NCBI GenBank assembly: GCA_026936335.1
Contig: JAPMXV010000037.1
Coordinates: forward strand, 124,001-188,000
From: Mantamonas sphyraenae
Taxonomy: Eukaryota > CRuMs > Mantamonadidae
Length of the DNA: 64,000 bases
Reading direction: 5' to 3'
A program made the position numbers and the translations under genes. Below, piece after piece: positions 20,501-28,338 of the stretch. The notes under the pieces are model-generated. The model saw only the letters and a program-made list of their open reading frames with translations. It had not been told where the DNA came from and searched no databases. The stretch's first letter is position 1. The number at the start of each line of letters is the position of its first letter.

Positions 20501-21143
20501 CGGGAGCATGCATGTTCCGCACAAACGAGGTGTTCTGCAGCAGGGTGAAGGAGTTTGCACCGGCAAGGGAGAAAATGCCTGTGGCTCGTGGGAGTGTGTT
20601 GTCTGCGATGATTGTGTCTGTGACGTAGAGGCGATCCACGTCTGTGAGGGCGAGCGAGGCGTTGCCGGACAAGGTGGCTGCTCGGACGTCCAGTTGTGCG
20701 GTGGAGTTGACGGCGAGGTCGACGCCGAAAAGCCCAGTGTAGTTGAAAGTGACAGAGGAAGCGGTGATGGCCAGGCGTGGCGAGAGAGAGTGAGCTGCAA
20801 GGTGCAGGGGACCGAAGGAGATCCGCGTGCACAGGAGCCAGCCGGAAAGGCGGAGCACCAGGTCGGCACGCTCTTGCTGGAGCTCGACAGCGGCTTGTGC
20901 GGGGCAGGAATATGCAATATGTTCATTGAGGTCGGAGTGGACCATAAAGGTAGAGGAGGCGCCAGCCTGCAGCGTGGTCAGGGCAAAGGCGAGAGACTTG
21001 CAGCTGGTCGGGCCGGCCGCGGCACCGCAGCCGGGACCATCGGAGCCCTGCTGAGCATCCACATGCACAGTCGATGCTGTTGCCCACGAGGTGCACGTGA
21101 CGAGCGTGATGAAGAGCAAAGCCACGCCAACACCGGAGCCCAT
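14526..21143 (-). CDS. Giant beta-helix receptor-like membrane protein
   Basis: An uninterrupted 2205-residue ORF, the largest intronless gene here. An N-terminal signal peptide (GVALLFITLVTCTSWATAS) precedes about 1550 residues of degenerate repeats rich in N, V, G and S with patterns such as VRNSRFEDN, LVESNQV and VVRGNSV, typical of right-handed parallel beta-helices. Residues about 1590-1715 are Cys-rich, beginning CEQCPFGTYSVTQNNRPC like GCC2/GCC3 (ephrin-receptor-like) modules. From about 1720 to 2170 there are roughly eight to ten membrane segments with acidic/Ser-rich loops, then a short cytosolic tail with basic and acidic clusters. Similar architectures occur in large protist surface proteins; no ligand or function is known. 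Likely at the plasma membrane with an adhesive or sensory ectodomain (inference). Confidence 0.8.
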   Translation of the reverse strand: MGSGVGVALLFITLVTCTSWATASTVHVDAQQGSDGPGCGAAAGPTSCKSLAFALTTLQAGASSTFMVHSDLNEHIAYSCPAQAAVELQQERADLVLRLSGWLLCTRISFGPLHLAAHSLSPRLAITASSVTFNYTGLFGVDLAVNSTAQLDVRAATLSGNASLALTDVDRLYVTDTIIADNTLPRATGIFSLAGANSFTLLQNTSFVRNMHAPALVLQPTSPGADLRLLQLRLQGHSGLTPTPNVYIHLTPPAGASLLVDQARILDNGVSAEVNTHASAFRVDLRAPDVRVNVTRSEFARNWGGFGAGLHVHQSVPARSLSITHNCVHDNGAFTAAHDRVTVIQPSLALSSGAIHLLQDFELAPGARNPVYVAHNTFHDNGNANYISNADDCESNVCPIPIGGDLFLSLAGSPNSEAAVLEHNTHSRMHPSSTLIDPSFRFGDAVAAILTRNNGSLNLIVRHSTFANMSSFVDNTHQVGLYERRFTASGAGLYVGVNPLYFSTLSIHGNVSMHNITATHCVASSSGGAFTIESIDGEVALSDIRVYDTKYSVPINVQTAIPLSAVSSGTNGFAVYIHDCTNVTMSNIILSGSQKQLRLVWIKQSTATTYMPLGAFAIKIDNPELQARSSLSVENMYATKNQIKYLLSASNEISVGDNDVMIARGSALSVSGVTYVTVRNSRFEDNTIEVTYDAVGATPVTQKDILLLKPFVAGLGAAIHLAGGRKGVIEHVQMHSNRITANAPSRKSKAGGAGLFADFAMDVDDLTCTGNTAYVQSLDESNGAGGCMLVEGPTNLRNSLVESNQVVCINAIANEPGAPLIALAYCMGGGVLVSGDLDVRNTVVRGNSVNSQGLKPEQAGVSSVCAGINAGAGLVLVRTDDDPRNMPHRMHMENCTVQVNHLDVKCQQSAITDGLMDAVGGGVAVIPDGLERDKYMARRNVSALSHFDATVMDTRVDQNLITSDLYTKLYIKGGGLVIQARTSRISNVTVNLHGNVVVNNRINPSTMDCHTTYNIQGGGVCVQLDSASLVADVAVDVRNNLVRDNHIIVRPRTSSVTSVLLNDATTAVGGGISVGVSSVVGHKLLLDPTTNIDQFAGVYNHAVVVKDNVFESNSVVVTSRCNQASSELGGGGLAVRVDQTVFFPPRIPAAYKPQDLTNVTVLVEGMQATKNNVLFVGTTPTVRLYGGALLVDLNSIRVRRSHIRIHNVTLDGSRQSVAPQSYGMALNSLEMYGTAAFVRMSGAIASTFSSDRSAPNMNNSIEIDALTVTQSVAEVQHHSASLLQAGAVMVQTKSVLGKLWIRNSRWQENNLGTTRASSSSTPWVIFLRRVIGTALVVTMSDLRMDMLMEGCVFQENVSGVSSPSALGAVYVDITQLTRAADLPVDVRGMAFSVDIRGCLFDSNVSGKVGGLFLGVLGCRLCTVSVHNCTFASNVANSTNAGGLMVKSLGSASAGVTESATPDVSDLKVNITRTHFVGNRATSGGAGMLLVGSNTTMDSCVFENNRVPSGRGGAAVLLGTHLIMNNVMMHDNVASKSEAVFLDEASTLRLSSDSKLTSSGRSDLVSYEKPNDVFPPVDQTYAGKMGPKSTEGHYLCPLGSPAVQRPNDISCEQCPFGTYSVTQNNRPCHVCRATMGDVGVVCPGGSNVTVLTGYQGMRNPYKPDQLVLLTCLGGLCCQNASCAWNESCAKDRNVSVAYCGACNGGFSEVLGSEGCVLNEQCTSGVGLMVMCVLMGLVFVMVQLLLPRTSHDGSPKDLKRRKLSSQLKSALFLLQMAPLVVDTDKMGFVKAASKIADLRLLDTLALLQHHEGLPNGGLCVWPNMTSIEKLAVGYVLPAILLAICVVVALLVGMFRRRLGKGRLMAMTNRLVLTFLDVLLLVYSSLTKTTSQLLECRRLDPLDPQSPTVIARAGAFLCDGTRFQLMAALLSIFLVSFPFLLFLAAMDSRGCRTRGDGSDSESDQEGHGSGDNHGTDSMRLGLLAHEGSSTDIAGSLNMAADYKAAHVSGDLQLPWRDVVRTELRVHYRDNRWWYESVFIARRLVLITVASVIVDAATRAMVMIIATNIQLLAHVLVWPFTSYTANVLELVSLGMLCVMAGMHGMAMLRPELVLCTGDTCGPLVTLGFVLVALISVLFLVVVVQFLRNIDWSRIWQLVEERRRGREIEMEAVLESSGRGATTSNSSTPYWVASTDRTRQESEMGELLAW

Positions 21144-21250
21144 GCCTCAAAGGTTTTGTTGTTTGCGGACTCGCGGGCAGGCGGATGCCATGGAGGATCA
21201 CAGAGTGTGAAGGGGAGAAAAGAGGAGAGAAGATGCAAAAGGGAGAGTGG

Positions 21251-21784
21251 TCATCGCTCCACAGTGTCCAGTACGTGCTGGTGGCCTTCCCACTCGAGGA
21301 CAAAGTCTCCGTTCTTGTTCGGTTCGATTCGGTGCGCAATGCGCTGCAGCAGGTCGCTGGCAATGAGTCCGACGTCGCCCACAGGAGCGAGGTGGAAGAA
21401 GCGACCGTTGATGGAACCCACGCGAACATGGGATGGGTCAAAGGGCACTGTGAGAGAGGCGCCGTAAACGAGGTTTCCGGCCTGCAAGTCGTGAAACACA
21501 ATGGGAGTGTCTTCGACCGCAACAAAGTTCATCTCTCGGCCACATGGGGACACCCAAGGGTAGCGTTCTGTGTCCACGCCGGTCTTGTTTGGGCGGATGC
21601 GACGGAAAAAGAAATCCAGGGCCTTGGCATCCTTGACGCAGGTGGTCAGGTTGCGAGGACGGACGTTTTCAAGAAAGAGACGGCCGTTGTGGTCGACATA
21701 GTACTCATAGCGACGGGTGAAGGTGGCATAGGCACGGTGGACGACAGCAGCTCCGTTGTGGGCAGGGGGCACGCGAGCAAACAT
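21251..21784 (-). CDS. UPF0598 (C8orf82-like) protein
   Basis: A 177-residue single-exon protein. It matches the UPF0598 family along its length: [62 protein letters not shown] and the [11 protein letters not shown] block. The family function is unknown; human C8orf82 is reported as mitochondrial. The N-terminus here ([23 protein letters not shown]) is basic, Ala/Arg-rich and lacks acids, consistent with a mitochondrial presequence. Its start codon is 41 bp from that of the divergent mitochondrial ribosomal protein gene, which also hints at mitochondrial function (inference). Confidence 0.88.
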   Translation of the reverse strand: MFARVPPAHNGAAVVHRAYATFTRRYEYYVDHNGRLFLENVRPRNLTTCVKDAKALDFFFRRIRPNKTGVDTERYPWVSPCGREMNFVAVEDTPIVFHDLQAGNLVYGASLTVPFDPSHVRVGSINGRFFHLAPVGDVGLIASDLLQRIAHRIEPNKNGDFVLEWEGHQHVLDTVER

Positions 21785-21825
21785 GGTGGTCTGGGGAGGA
21801 TGCGTTGGCGCGGCCAGGGCAAAGC
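21785..21825. promoter_or_regulatory. 41-bp bidirectional spacer, UPF0598 / uS17m
   Basis: Only 41 bp separate the start codons of the two divergent genes. An ATG at 21800 would open a 13-codon overlapping upstream frame on the plus strand if transcription starts upstream of it. Confidence 0.45.
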
Positions 21826-22296
21826 ATGTCGACCAAGTTGATTGTGGGCAAGGTGGTGAGCGACCGCATGACCAAGTCGGTGGTTGTGGCCGCCGACAGG
21901 ACGTTCAGGCACTCTGTGTACGGCAAGGTGGTGCGCAAGACGACAAAGTACATGGCGCACGACGAAGAGGTGAGTCTCCAATGCAGAGATGGGAAATGGG
22001 CGCACGCAAAGGCTTTGACAGGTGCAAAGCAGACGTGTGTGTGGCGCGCCCATGGCACGCTGTGAGACTCAGAAGGGTCTTGCAGCTGTGCAGGGGCGAG
22101 CGGGAAGATGGTTGCGGACGCATGCTCGCAGCTGGCCGCCCGGAGCAGGGGACAGGACACTGACGCGACGCCGGCACGTGGTGGACAGAACGCATGCAAG
22201 GTCGGAGACATTGTACAGCTGGTGGAGGGACGTCCGCTGAGCAAGCGGAAGCGATGGACAGTGACGGAGATTCTGGAACGAGCGCCGGAGCACTGA
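21826..22296 (+). CDS. MRPS17: Mitochondrial small-subunit ribosomal protein uS17
   Basis: Two exons, 21826-21969 and 22189-22296, around a 219-nt GTGAGT...ACAG phase-0 intron; 83 residues. The OB-fold signature of uS17 is visible: [21 protein letters not shown], then [20 protein letters not shown], and in exon 2 [21 protein letters not shown]. It binds 16S-type rRNA early in small-subunit assembly (family knowledge). It is short, bacterial-like and lacks the longer N- and C-terminal extensions of cytosolic uS17/RPS11, so a mitochondrial protein is the better call. No obvious presequence; internal targeting is common for this family. Confidence 0.9.
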
Positions 22297-22355
22297 GCAG
22301 GGCCTATGGCAATGACAATGTGTGTGGACACATTGCTACAATCAACACAGTGGTT

Positions 22356-23099
22356 TCATTGAAGAACACAGGCGCGGCTGTTATTGGAGCCGTTCTTGGA
22401 GTTGGATGTCGAGGTTGTTGGGCGGTCGTCCAAGAGGCGTTGCTTTTCGCTGCGTTGCTCCTCTTCGAGCTGCACCTGCACGCGGATGTCCTCTTCGTAT
22501 AGGTGCAGGTTCTCGCGGAGCGTCTTGGAGTATTCGATGGCGGCATAACTTATCCTTGCGTTCATCTCGCCGACCTTGGTGTGACGTTGGAAAGGGCGGA
22601 ACGGCTCCAGCAAGTTGGCGTACTTGACGAAACGGGCCTCTTGCTCGCTATCCACGAGCACAGTGAGGGCGTCGCCGTCCGCTGAGCCACTGCTGTCCTC
22701 GTTGTCTTGCGCGTCTGCGGGGGTGTCTGTGGAAGCGTTGGCCGCAGCGAGGATGCGGACGTATTGGGAGCCTTTGCGTCTGCGGTAAACCTTTGCGATT
22801 TCCTGCAGCTTCTTTGTGTCTGCGGTGCCAATCTGGGTGATGGCTGTGTCGACATCGTCGCGCCAGGACTCCAGGTCGTCCAGAGTGTCCTTGGTTTCGT
22901 TGATAAGCGCCTCCAGCTTGGAGATCTGGTCCTCCAGGGCCTGCCTCAACGGCTCGGGAAGCTCTTGCGAGCCCTGCACCAGGTGGTGTTCCACATACTG
23001 GGCATTCACCTGCATTTCCTGAATGGCATCGAGCACAGTGCGGCTGATGTGCCACAACTGAAAGGTGTGCGCAGCCGCAGCCACCACAGCCTCGCTCAT
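22356..23099 (-). CDS. Coiled-coil protein, unknown
   Basis: A 247-residue intronless ORF that I do not recognise. The N-terminal 100 residues are alpha-helical with heptad-like spacing (LRQALEDQISKLEALINETKDTLDDL). An RRRKGSQYVRIL patch and a Ser/Asp-rich linker follow (residues about 140-165). A second amphipathic helix with many Glu/Gln (VQLEEEQRSEKQRLL) leads into a Ser/Asn tail ending in CVLQ, which resembles a prenylation CaaX box (C-V-L-Q), although this is only a motif match. I chose Met 23099 because the open frame upstream is antisense to the AFG2B exon. The start lies 23 bp from the AFG2B start codon. Confidence 0.65.
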   Translation of the reverse strand: MSEAVVAAAAHTFQLWHISRTVLDAIQEMQVNAQYVEHHLVQGSQELPEPLRQALEDQISKLEALINETKDTLDDLESWRDDVDTAITQIGTADTKKLQEIAKVYRRRKGSQYVRILAAANASTDTPADAQDNEDSSGSADGDALTVLVDSEQEARFVKYANLLEPFRPFQRHTKVGEMNARISYAAIEYSKTLRENLHLYEEDIRVQVQLEEEQRSEKQRLLDDRPTTSTSNSKNGSNNSRACVLQ

Positions 23100-23122
23100 T
23101 GCCTTGCTTTGTGTTTGTTGCG
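23100..23122. promoter_or_regulatory. 23-bp spacer between divergent start codons
   Basis: The shortest head-to-head spacing in the window, T/G-rich. Both transcripts must start inside it or within the opposing coding sequence, so 5' UTRs are nearly absent or overlapping. Confidence 0.4.
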
Positions 23123-25314
23123 ATGCTGCGGTGTCGTCTTCCTCGCCAGGACGTCTCGCGCCTGGGACTGCATCCGTGCGAGTACCTGCACCGATGGGCG
23201 TGTGTGACGGTGAACCGCGAGGATGGCAACGACGATGCCCTTGAGCAGACGCAGGTACGCTTTGTGTGCCGATTGAGCAGCAGTGCGGATCAACAGCTTC
23301 ACGTTTCGGGAGCACATGCACTGCAAGACAGCCACCATGTGCCACAAGCACCTGTGCTGCATTCCTTGGAGCTGATTGACACACATGGCCTCCGTGTGGT
23401 CGACAGCATGCAGCTGCAGGTGGATTGCAAGCCGTCGCGAGCCCTTCGCCTGCGCCTGGCCTCTGCCCTGCGTGGGATGCCTGTGTGTGCAGAAAGCAGG
23501 CTGATGGTGACGCACAACGAACGACGTGTGTCTGTGCGTGTGTGTGTGGACGTCCAACAGGGTACGTCTGCGCACAACGGCGTACGCTTCTGCAATTGGA
23601 GCAAGTGTCAGATGCCCTGGCTGGCAGCAGTAGCAGCAGCAGTGGCAGCAGCAGCAGCAGCAGCAGCACTGCTGCTGCCGATGTGCCAGACGTGCCCAAG
23701 GTGGCGGGTCTGCAACAGACGCTGGAGGCGTTGGATGAGCTTGTGTCGCTTCCGCTGCAGCGGGCCAACTTGTTCGCGGAGCTGGGCACGAGGGCTCCAG
23801 CGGGTGTGCTGCTGTATGGACCGCCGGGTGTGGGAAAGACCTTGCTTGTGCGCGCTGTGGCTGCACGTCAGCAGGTGCCGTTGTATGTGCTGGACGGCTC
23901 GCAGCTGTATTCGAGTGTGCTGGGTGCCACAGAGGAAGCGCTGCGGGAGGCGTTTGCAGCGGCACAGGCGGCCGCATCCGAGGCTGTGTCGGGCACAGCC
24001 ATCCTATTTATTGACGAACTGGACGTGTTGTGTCCGCCACGCGACTCGAGCTCACAGGTGGAAGCACGTGTGGTGGCACAGCTGCTGACGCTTCTCGACG
24101 GGGCACACACGTCGGCCAACAAACGCAATCTACTGTTGCTGGGTGCCAGCAACCACGTCAATGCCATCGACACGGCTCTGAGGCGACCCGGGCGCTTCGA
24201 TCGAGAGGTGGAGATTCCTGTGCCCGATGCAAAGGCTCGCGAGGAGATTCTTGCGCTGTACACAGCGCAACTGCGATTAGCGGAGGATGTCGATCTGGCA
24301 TCGTTGGCCACAATGACTGCAGGATACGTTGGGGCCGACTTGCACATGTTGTGCAGGCATGTGGCGTTGCAAAGTATCCGTCACAGCCGTCCCGAGATTG
24401 CACAGGCGGATTTCGTGCAGCAGGTGGAGCTGATGCAACCGTCGACTCGACGTGGATGGGCACTGGAGCGCAGCTCGACGACGTGGCAGGATCTCGGTGG
24501 GGTGGAGGGCATTCGCAAGCAACTGGAGCAAATCGAATGGCCGATCACGCACAAGGAGGCATGCGAGCGGATGGGGATCGAGGCACCCGCCGGTGTGTTG
24601 CTTTACGGTCCACCAGGCTGTGCCAAGACGACCATGGTGCGAGCGGTGGCCAACCGCACGGGCTTTGCGTTTGTGTCTCTGAGTGGCGCGGCCGTGTACT
24701 CATCCTTCGTGGGCGAGGCTGAACGTGCGCTGCGCAGCGTGTTTGCACGTGCTCGGCTGGCAGCTCCCAGCATCCTATTCCTGGACGAAGTGGATGCACT
24801 GGTGGGCAAACGTGCAATGGGAGGAAGTGGCAGCTCAGGCGGAGGTGATGACGTGGTCAAAGAACGCATGCTGTCGACCCTGTTGAACGAAATGGATGGA
24901 ATCGAGGCATCGAAGCAGGTGCTGGTGGTAGGGGCGACCAACCGGCCGGACATGTTGGACGCAGCGTTGATCCGACCGGGCCGCTTTGACCAGCTCATCT
25001 ACGTGGGTGCGCCGGACACAGAAGCGCGCTCGGCTATCCTACAAGTGCATGCACGCAAGGTGCCCGTGGAGGACAATGTGAGCTGGGAGGAGGTTGCACA
25101 GCGCACAGAGGGTTTCTCGGGCGCGGATCTGGAAAACCTGTTGCGCGAGGCTGCACTGCTTGCCGTGACACAGGCTTTGGAAGAGAAGGGAGACAGCGGC
25201 CACGCAGATTCTGTGTGTGTGGGACAGGTGCATGTGGACGAGTGTCTGGCCAAGATGCAGGGAAGTCTGGCGGGCGTGGACATGCGAGTGTTTCGCGAGT
25301 TTGCCAGCAGGTGA
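23123..25314 (+). CDS. AFG2B: AFG2B/SPATA5L1-like tandem AAA ATPase
   Basis: Exons 23123-23561 and 23612-25314 (713 residues) across a proposed 50-nt intron, GTACGT...TGTCAG, the only GT-AG choice that connects the two frames. AAA module 1: Walker A GPPGVGKT, Walker B ILFIDELD, sensor/Arg region RRPGRFDRE. Module 2: Walker A GPPGCAKT, Walker B ILFLDEVD, ATNRPD, IRPGRFDQ. The Cys-Ala in the second P-loop and the overall order match SPATA5L1 (AFG2B), which with SPATA5 releases recycling factors from cytoplasmic pre-60S particles. A poly-Ser (CAG/AGC) linker separates the N-domain from module 1, and a Ser/Gly loop sits in module 2 where a hydrophilic insert is common. Close alternatives are AFG2A or a divergent CDC48. 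Confidence 0.88.
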
Positions 25315-25356
25315 GAAAGGATCAGACAATGCAAATGGGCTCTGTGGATCGCTTCT

Positions 25357-26490
25357 TTAGTAGTCGATGAGGCCCTGAGTGTCCTCATCAAACTCTTCGA
25401 CACCCTGGAGGCTGGGAATGGTCGTGACAAGGGTTCCCTTGGCCGGGCTCATGACACAGCTGTAGATGTTAATGCTGTTGAGGATGGGCGCGGTGTTGAT
25501 GATGTTCCACATGGCCCCCTGGTCCATGGACACGGTGGATTCGACGAGAGAGCGGCCGAGTTCGCGTCGTTCGATGCTGCTGCAGATGTTGTAGCTGTAA
25601 TCGGTCTTCCAGTGGTCCATGTTTGTCTGCACGACGTCGCCGTCGTTCTCCATGTACCAAGGCTGCTCAACCTCTGTGCGGAGGCGTGTGAGGAGGGCAC
25701 CCTCGTTCTCGTTGACGCCGGCAAGCGTCAGGTAGACGGGGGCCATCAACTCGCTGGCGCTCAAGGAGCCCAGGGCCTGAGTGTAGGTTTCGTCGTCTTC
25801 CAGGACACAGCGCACGAGGAAGCCAACAGGCCAGGCGGACGTGAGACCCTTCTTGATGGTTTCGAGAGGCGAGGTGCCCGCGTTGCGGAAGTTGACGCTG
25901 ACGCTGAAACCGTTGGGTTTGACGCCTGTGAGGATGCCCACGTAGCCCGCCCAGGTGGTGGCCAGAAAGACGGTTTCACCATTGCGTTGAAAGTCGACCT
26001 CGATGGTCATGCGGCGCAGGGCATCGAGTTCCCAGTCCATGGTGCGGCCGTGGACAGGGTGGCCGTCCTTGTCGTTGGTGACAATGCTGGTACAGGCGGC
26101 AAACGCCTCGTAGGACAGCTGAAGCAACACGAGTTTGCCCAGTGGCAGATCGCATCCCTCGGCAATGGCCTTGAGCTCGTCGCCATAGGCCACAAGACCC
26201 GACTTGGCAGCCATCTTCATCAACCCGCTGGCCAAACTCTCCACCACCGAGCCCATGGTGTCGCCAAAGATGAGCTTGAGGGTGTCGCTGAGATCCTCAA
26301 AGATGGGCTCGTGGAAGTCCTTGTAAATTTCCATGATTTCGGTCCAGCGTTCTTCGGGTGGGGCGTCGAGATCGACCACAAAGCGGGGCACCTGGGACGA
26401 TTGCTCGGGTTCTGTGGCCACGCTGTCTTCGGTGGACACGACGTCCACCACAGAGAGATCTGTGGACGAATCTTCGCTGATGTTGCTCAT
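25357..26490 (-). CDS. Acid ceramidase/NAAA-family N-terminal nucleophile hydrolase
   Basis: A 377-residue protein of the acid ceramidase / N-acylethanolamine acid amidase family (choloylglycine-type Ntn hydrolases). The nucleophile is Cys133 in ACTSIVTNDKDGHPVHGRTMDW, the typical autocleavage site; LATTWAGYVGILTGVKPNGF is the next conserved block. Members cleave amide bonds of ceramides or N-acylethanolamines. Relatives are lysosomal with signal peptides. With the start I chose (26490) the 40-residue N-terminus is acidic with no signal peptide, and the longer in-frame extension to 26585 also lacks a clear one. Either it is cytosolic or a targeting exon lies upstream, overlapping the IST1 promoter. 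Confidence 0.82.
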   Translation of the reverse strand: MSNISEDSSTDLSVVDVVSTEDSVATEPEQSSQVPRFVVDLDAPPEERWTEIMEIYKDFHEPIFEDLSDTLKLIFGDTMGSVVESLASGLMKMAAKSGLVAYGDELKAIAEGCDLPLGKLVLLQLSYEAFAACTSIVTNDKDGHPVHGRTMDWELDALRRMTIEVDFQRNGETVFLATTWAGYVGILTGVKPNGFSVSVNFRNAGTSPLETIKKGLTSAWPVGFLVRCVLEDDETYTQALGSLSASELMAPVYLTLAGVNENEGALLTRLRTEVEQPWYMENDGDVVQTNMDHWKTDYSYNICSSIERRELGRSLVESTVSMDQGAMWNIINTAPILNSINIYSCVMSPAKGTLVTTIPSLQGVEEFDEDTQGLIDY

Positions 26491-26577
26491 AGGGGAGGAG
26501 TGGGGATGGGGAGTTTGGTTGTGTTGGCCGAGATGGCGTTTGCGGTGGCGGAGGCAGAAGAAGAGCGAATTCGCTGA
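26491..26577. promoter_or_regulatory. Bidirectional spacer, NAAA-like / IST1
   Basis: 87 bp between divergent start codons; G-rich on the plus strand, no recognisable box. Confidence 0.4.
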
Positions 26578-28249
26578 TGTGGTCATCACCCAAATACGAG
26601 CAATCAAAGCTGTAGGTGGAAGAAGGGAGAGGGAGGAGGGATGGGGATAGGCATGTGGGTGGATGTGCACGTCGCAGAAGAGGGGGGGCTGACGCAGCGA
26701 GGTACGTGGTTTTGCAGCAAGACGAATCTGCAGCTGGCAACTCACCGAATGACGTTGCTGGCCAACAAGAAGACGCAGGCCATCAAGCGACAGCGCAAGG
26801 ACATTGCTAGCCTGCTGGACAACGGCAAGGAAGAGTTGGCAAAGATCAGGGTAGGTTCTGCACACAGGGAAAGCAGGCGGTGGGTGGTGGGTGGTGTGAA
26901 AGCAAGGGGCGGTGGGAAGAAACTGACGGGTTCCCTCGGTGGGCTCAACGGACGACGACGTGGCACGGCACACTGACACACACGCGCACACAACAGGTGG
27001 AAAACATCATCCGAGAAGACTTTCTCATCGAGGCATACGAGATCCTGCAGCTGTACTGCGAGCTGCTGGGCCTGCGTCTACAGGTGATCAAAGAGTCGAG
27101 GTGGGTTGCATGGGAGGCCTGGGTCACAGCGACGCGTGTGTGAGAGAGAGTGGGTCGTGGAAGTGATGCTACGGAGCTCATAGACACTGACAGCCCCGTG
27201 CGTGGGTGGAACAGCTCTGTGCCGTCGGACCTGGAGGAGGCCATTCACACGGTGATCTGGGCGGCGTCGAGGTGCGAGGTCAAGGAGATGCTTGTGGTGC
27301 GCAACCAGCTGCTGCTCAAGTTTGAGGACAAAAAGGACAAGGAAAAGACATGGAGCAAGTCTGTGGTGGAGGGAGCGGACGGGGTCAACAGCAAGATTTA
27401 CAGCAAACTGAGCTCGACCCCTCCAGACCCGTACCTTGTGGCCTCGTACCTGAACCAGATTGCCAAAGAACACGGCGTTGACATTGAGATTGAGCTGGAG
27501 CCCGAGGAGGAGGAAGAAAAGGCAGGGGCGTCGTCGACGTCGAGCACAAGCAACAGCGAGCCCGAAGCAGCGTCGGAAGACCTGGAGGCTGAGCTGGAGG
27601 CACTGTCGCGACTGAGCAAGGGCAAAAAGAGCAGTGGGAAGCAGCAGGAGGAGGAACACGGGGTGCATTTCTTTGCCATGGACGACGAGGAGGGAAGGAG
27701 GGGCAGCAGCAGCAGCAGCGGGGAGTGGGCATCCAGCAACAGGGACAGCAACAGGGACAGCAGCAGCAGCAAGTGCAAGGAGGGTACAACTACGGCAACG
27801 GGATGGGGATGCAGAACGGCAACGGGCAGTACGTCCAGCAAGGGTATCCTGTGCAGCAGCAGGGCTACCCCATGCAGCAACAAGGCTACCAACAGTACCA
27901 ACTGTACACACAGGGTCAGCAGGGCCAGCAGGGCCAGCAGGGCCAGCAGGGCCAGCAGGAGGAAGAGCAGCAACCGCTAAAGACACAATATGTGCAACAG
28001 AAGCCGCGCAAACAGAAGCAGGATCGACAGAACCAGCAGCAACAGCAACAGCAGCAGCAGCAGCAACAACAGCAAGCGGAGGATGACGACCTGTTTGGGG
28101 ATGTGGGGTCGAGCGGAGCGTCGGAAGATCCGTTCAACGAGCCGGAAAACAGCAAAGAGAGCCAGGGCAGCCAGGATTCGATTCCAAACTACGACGATTT
28201 GTCGGCCCGGTTTGATGCGTTGAAGCGACGATCGACGTACGGGCGATGA
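26578..28249 (+). CDS. IST1: IST1 (ESCRT-III regulator) with long Gln-rich tail
   Basis: Exons 26578-26612, 26718-26850, 26997-27100 and 27194-28249. The first junction (CT|GTAGGT...GCAG|C) yields SKLKTNLQLATHRM, matching the IST1 N-terminus; the second gives IRVENIIREDFLIEAYEILQLYCELL, a hallmark IST1 helix; then HTVIWAASRCEVKEM and DPYLVASYLNQIAKEHGVDIE. IST1 binds CHMP1 and VPS4 and modulates membrane scission and endosomal tubule release. The exon 4 acceptor is probably 27193 (GACAG); 27163 also keeps frame. In the tail the frame must shift by -1 between 27660 and 27735, at an AGC tract, to continue as a Gln/Gly/Tyr-rich segment and end in DLSARFDALKRR, a plausible MIT-interacting (MIM) helix. 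Without the shift, translation would end at 27980. Confidence 0.87.
28030..28078 (+). repeat. CAG/CAA tract (poly-Gln) in IST1
   Basis: About 15 consecutive Gln codons (mixed CAG/CAA) in the C-terminal tail, preceded by imperfect CAG-GGC repeats giving (GQQ)n. Confidence 0.9.
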
Positions 28250-28338
28250 GGGACACAATTGAAAGGCCAAACCACCGACACCCTCTCCTTTTTGTTTTCA
28301 CACGTGCAGTGCTTTCCCTTCCACAACACAGCACAAGC

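Noticed and set aside
26701-26717. 16-nt intron GTACGTGGTTTTGCAG before the IST1 exon 2
   Set aside because: Too short; the acceptor is real but pairs with the donor at 26613, which yields a conserved N-terminus.
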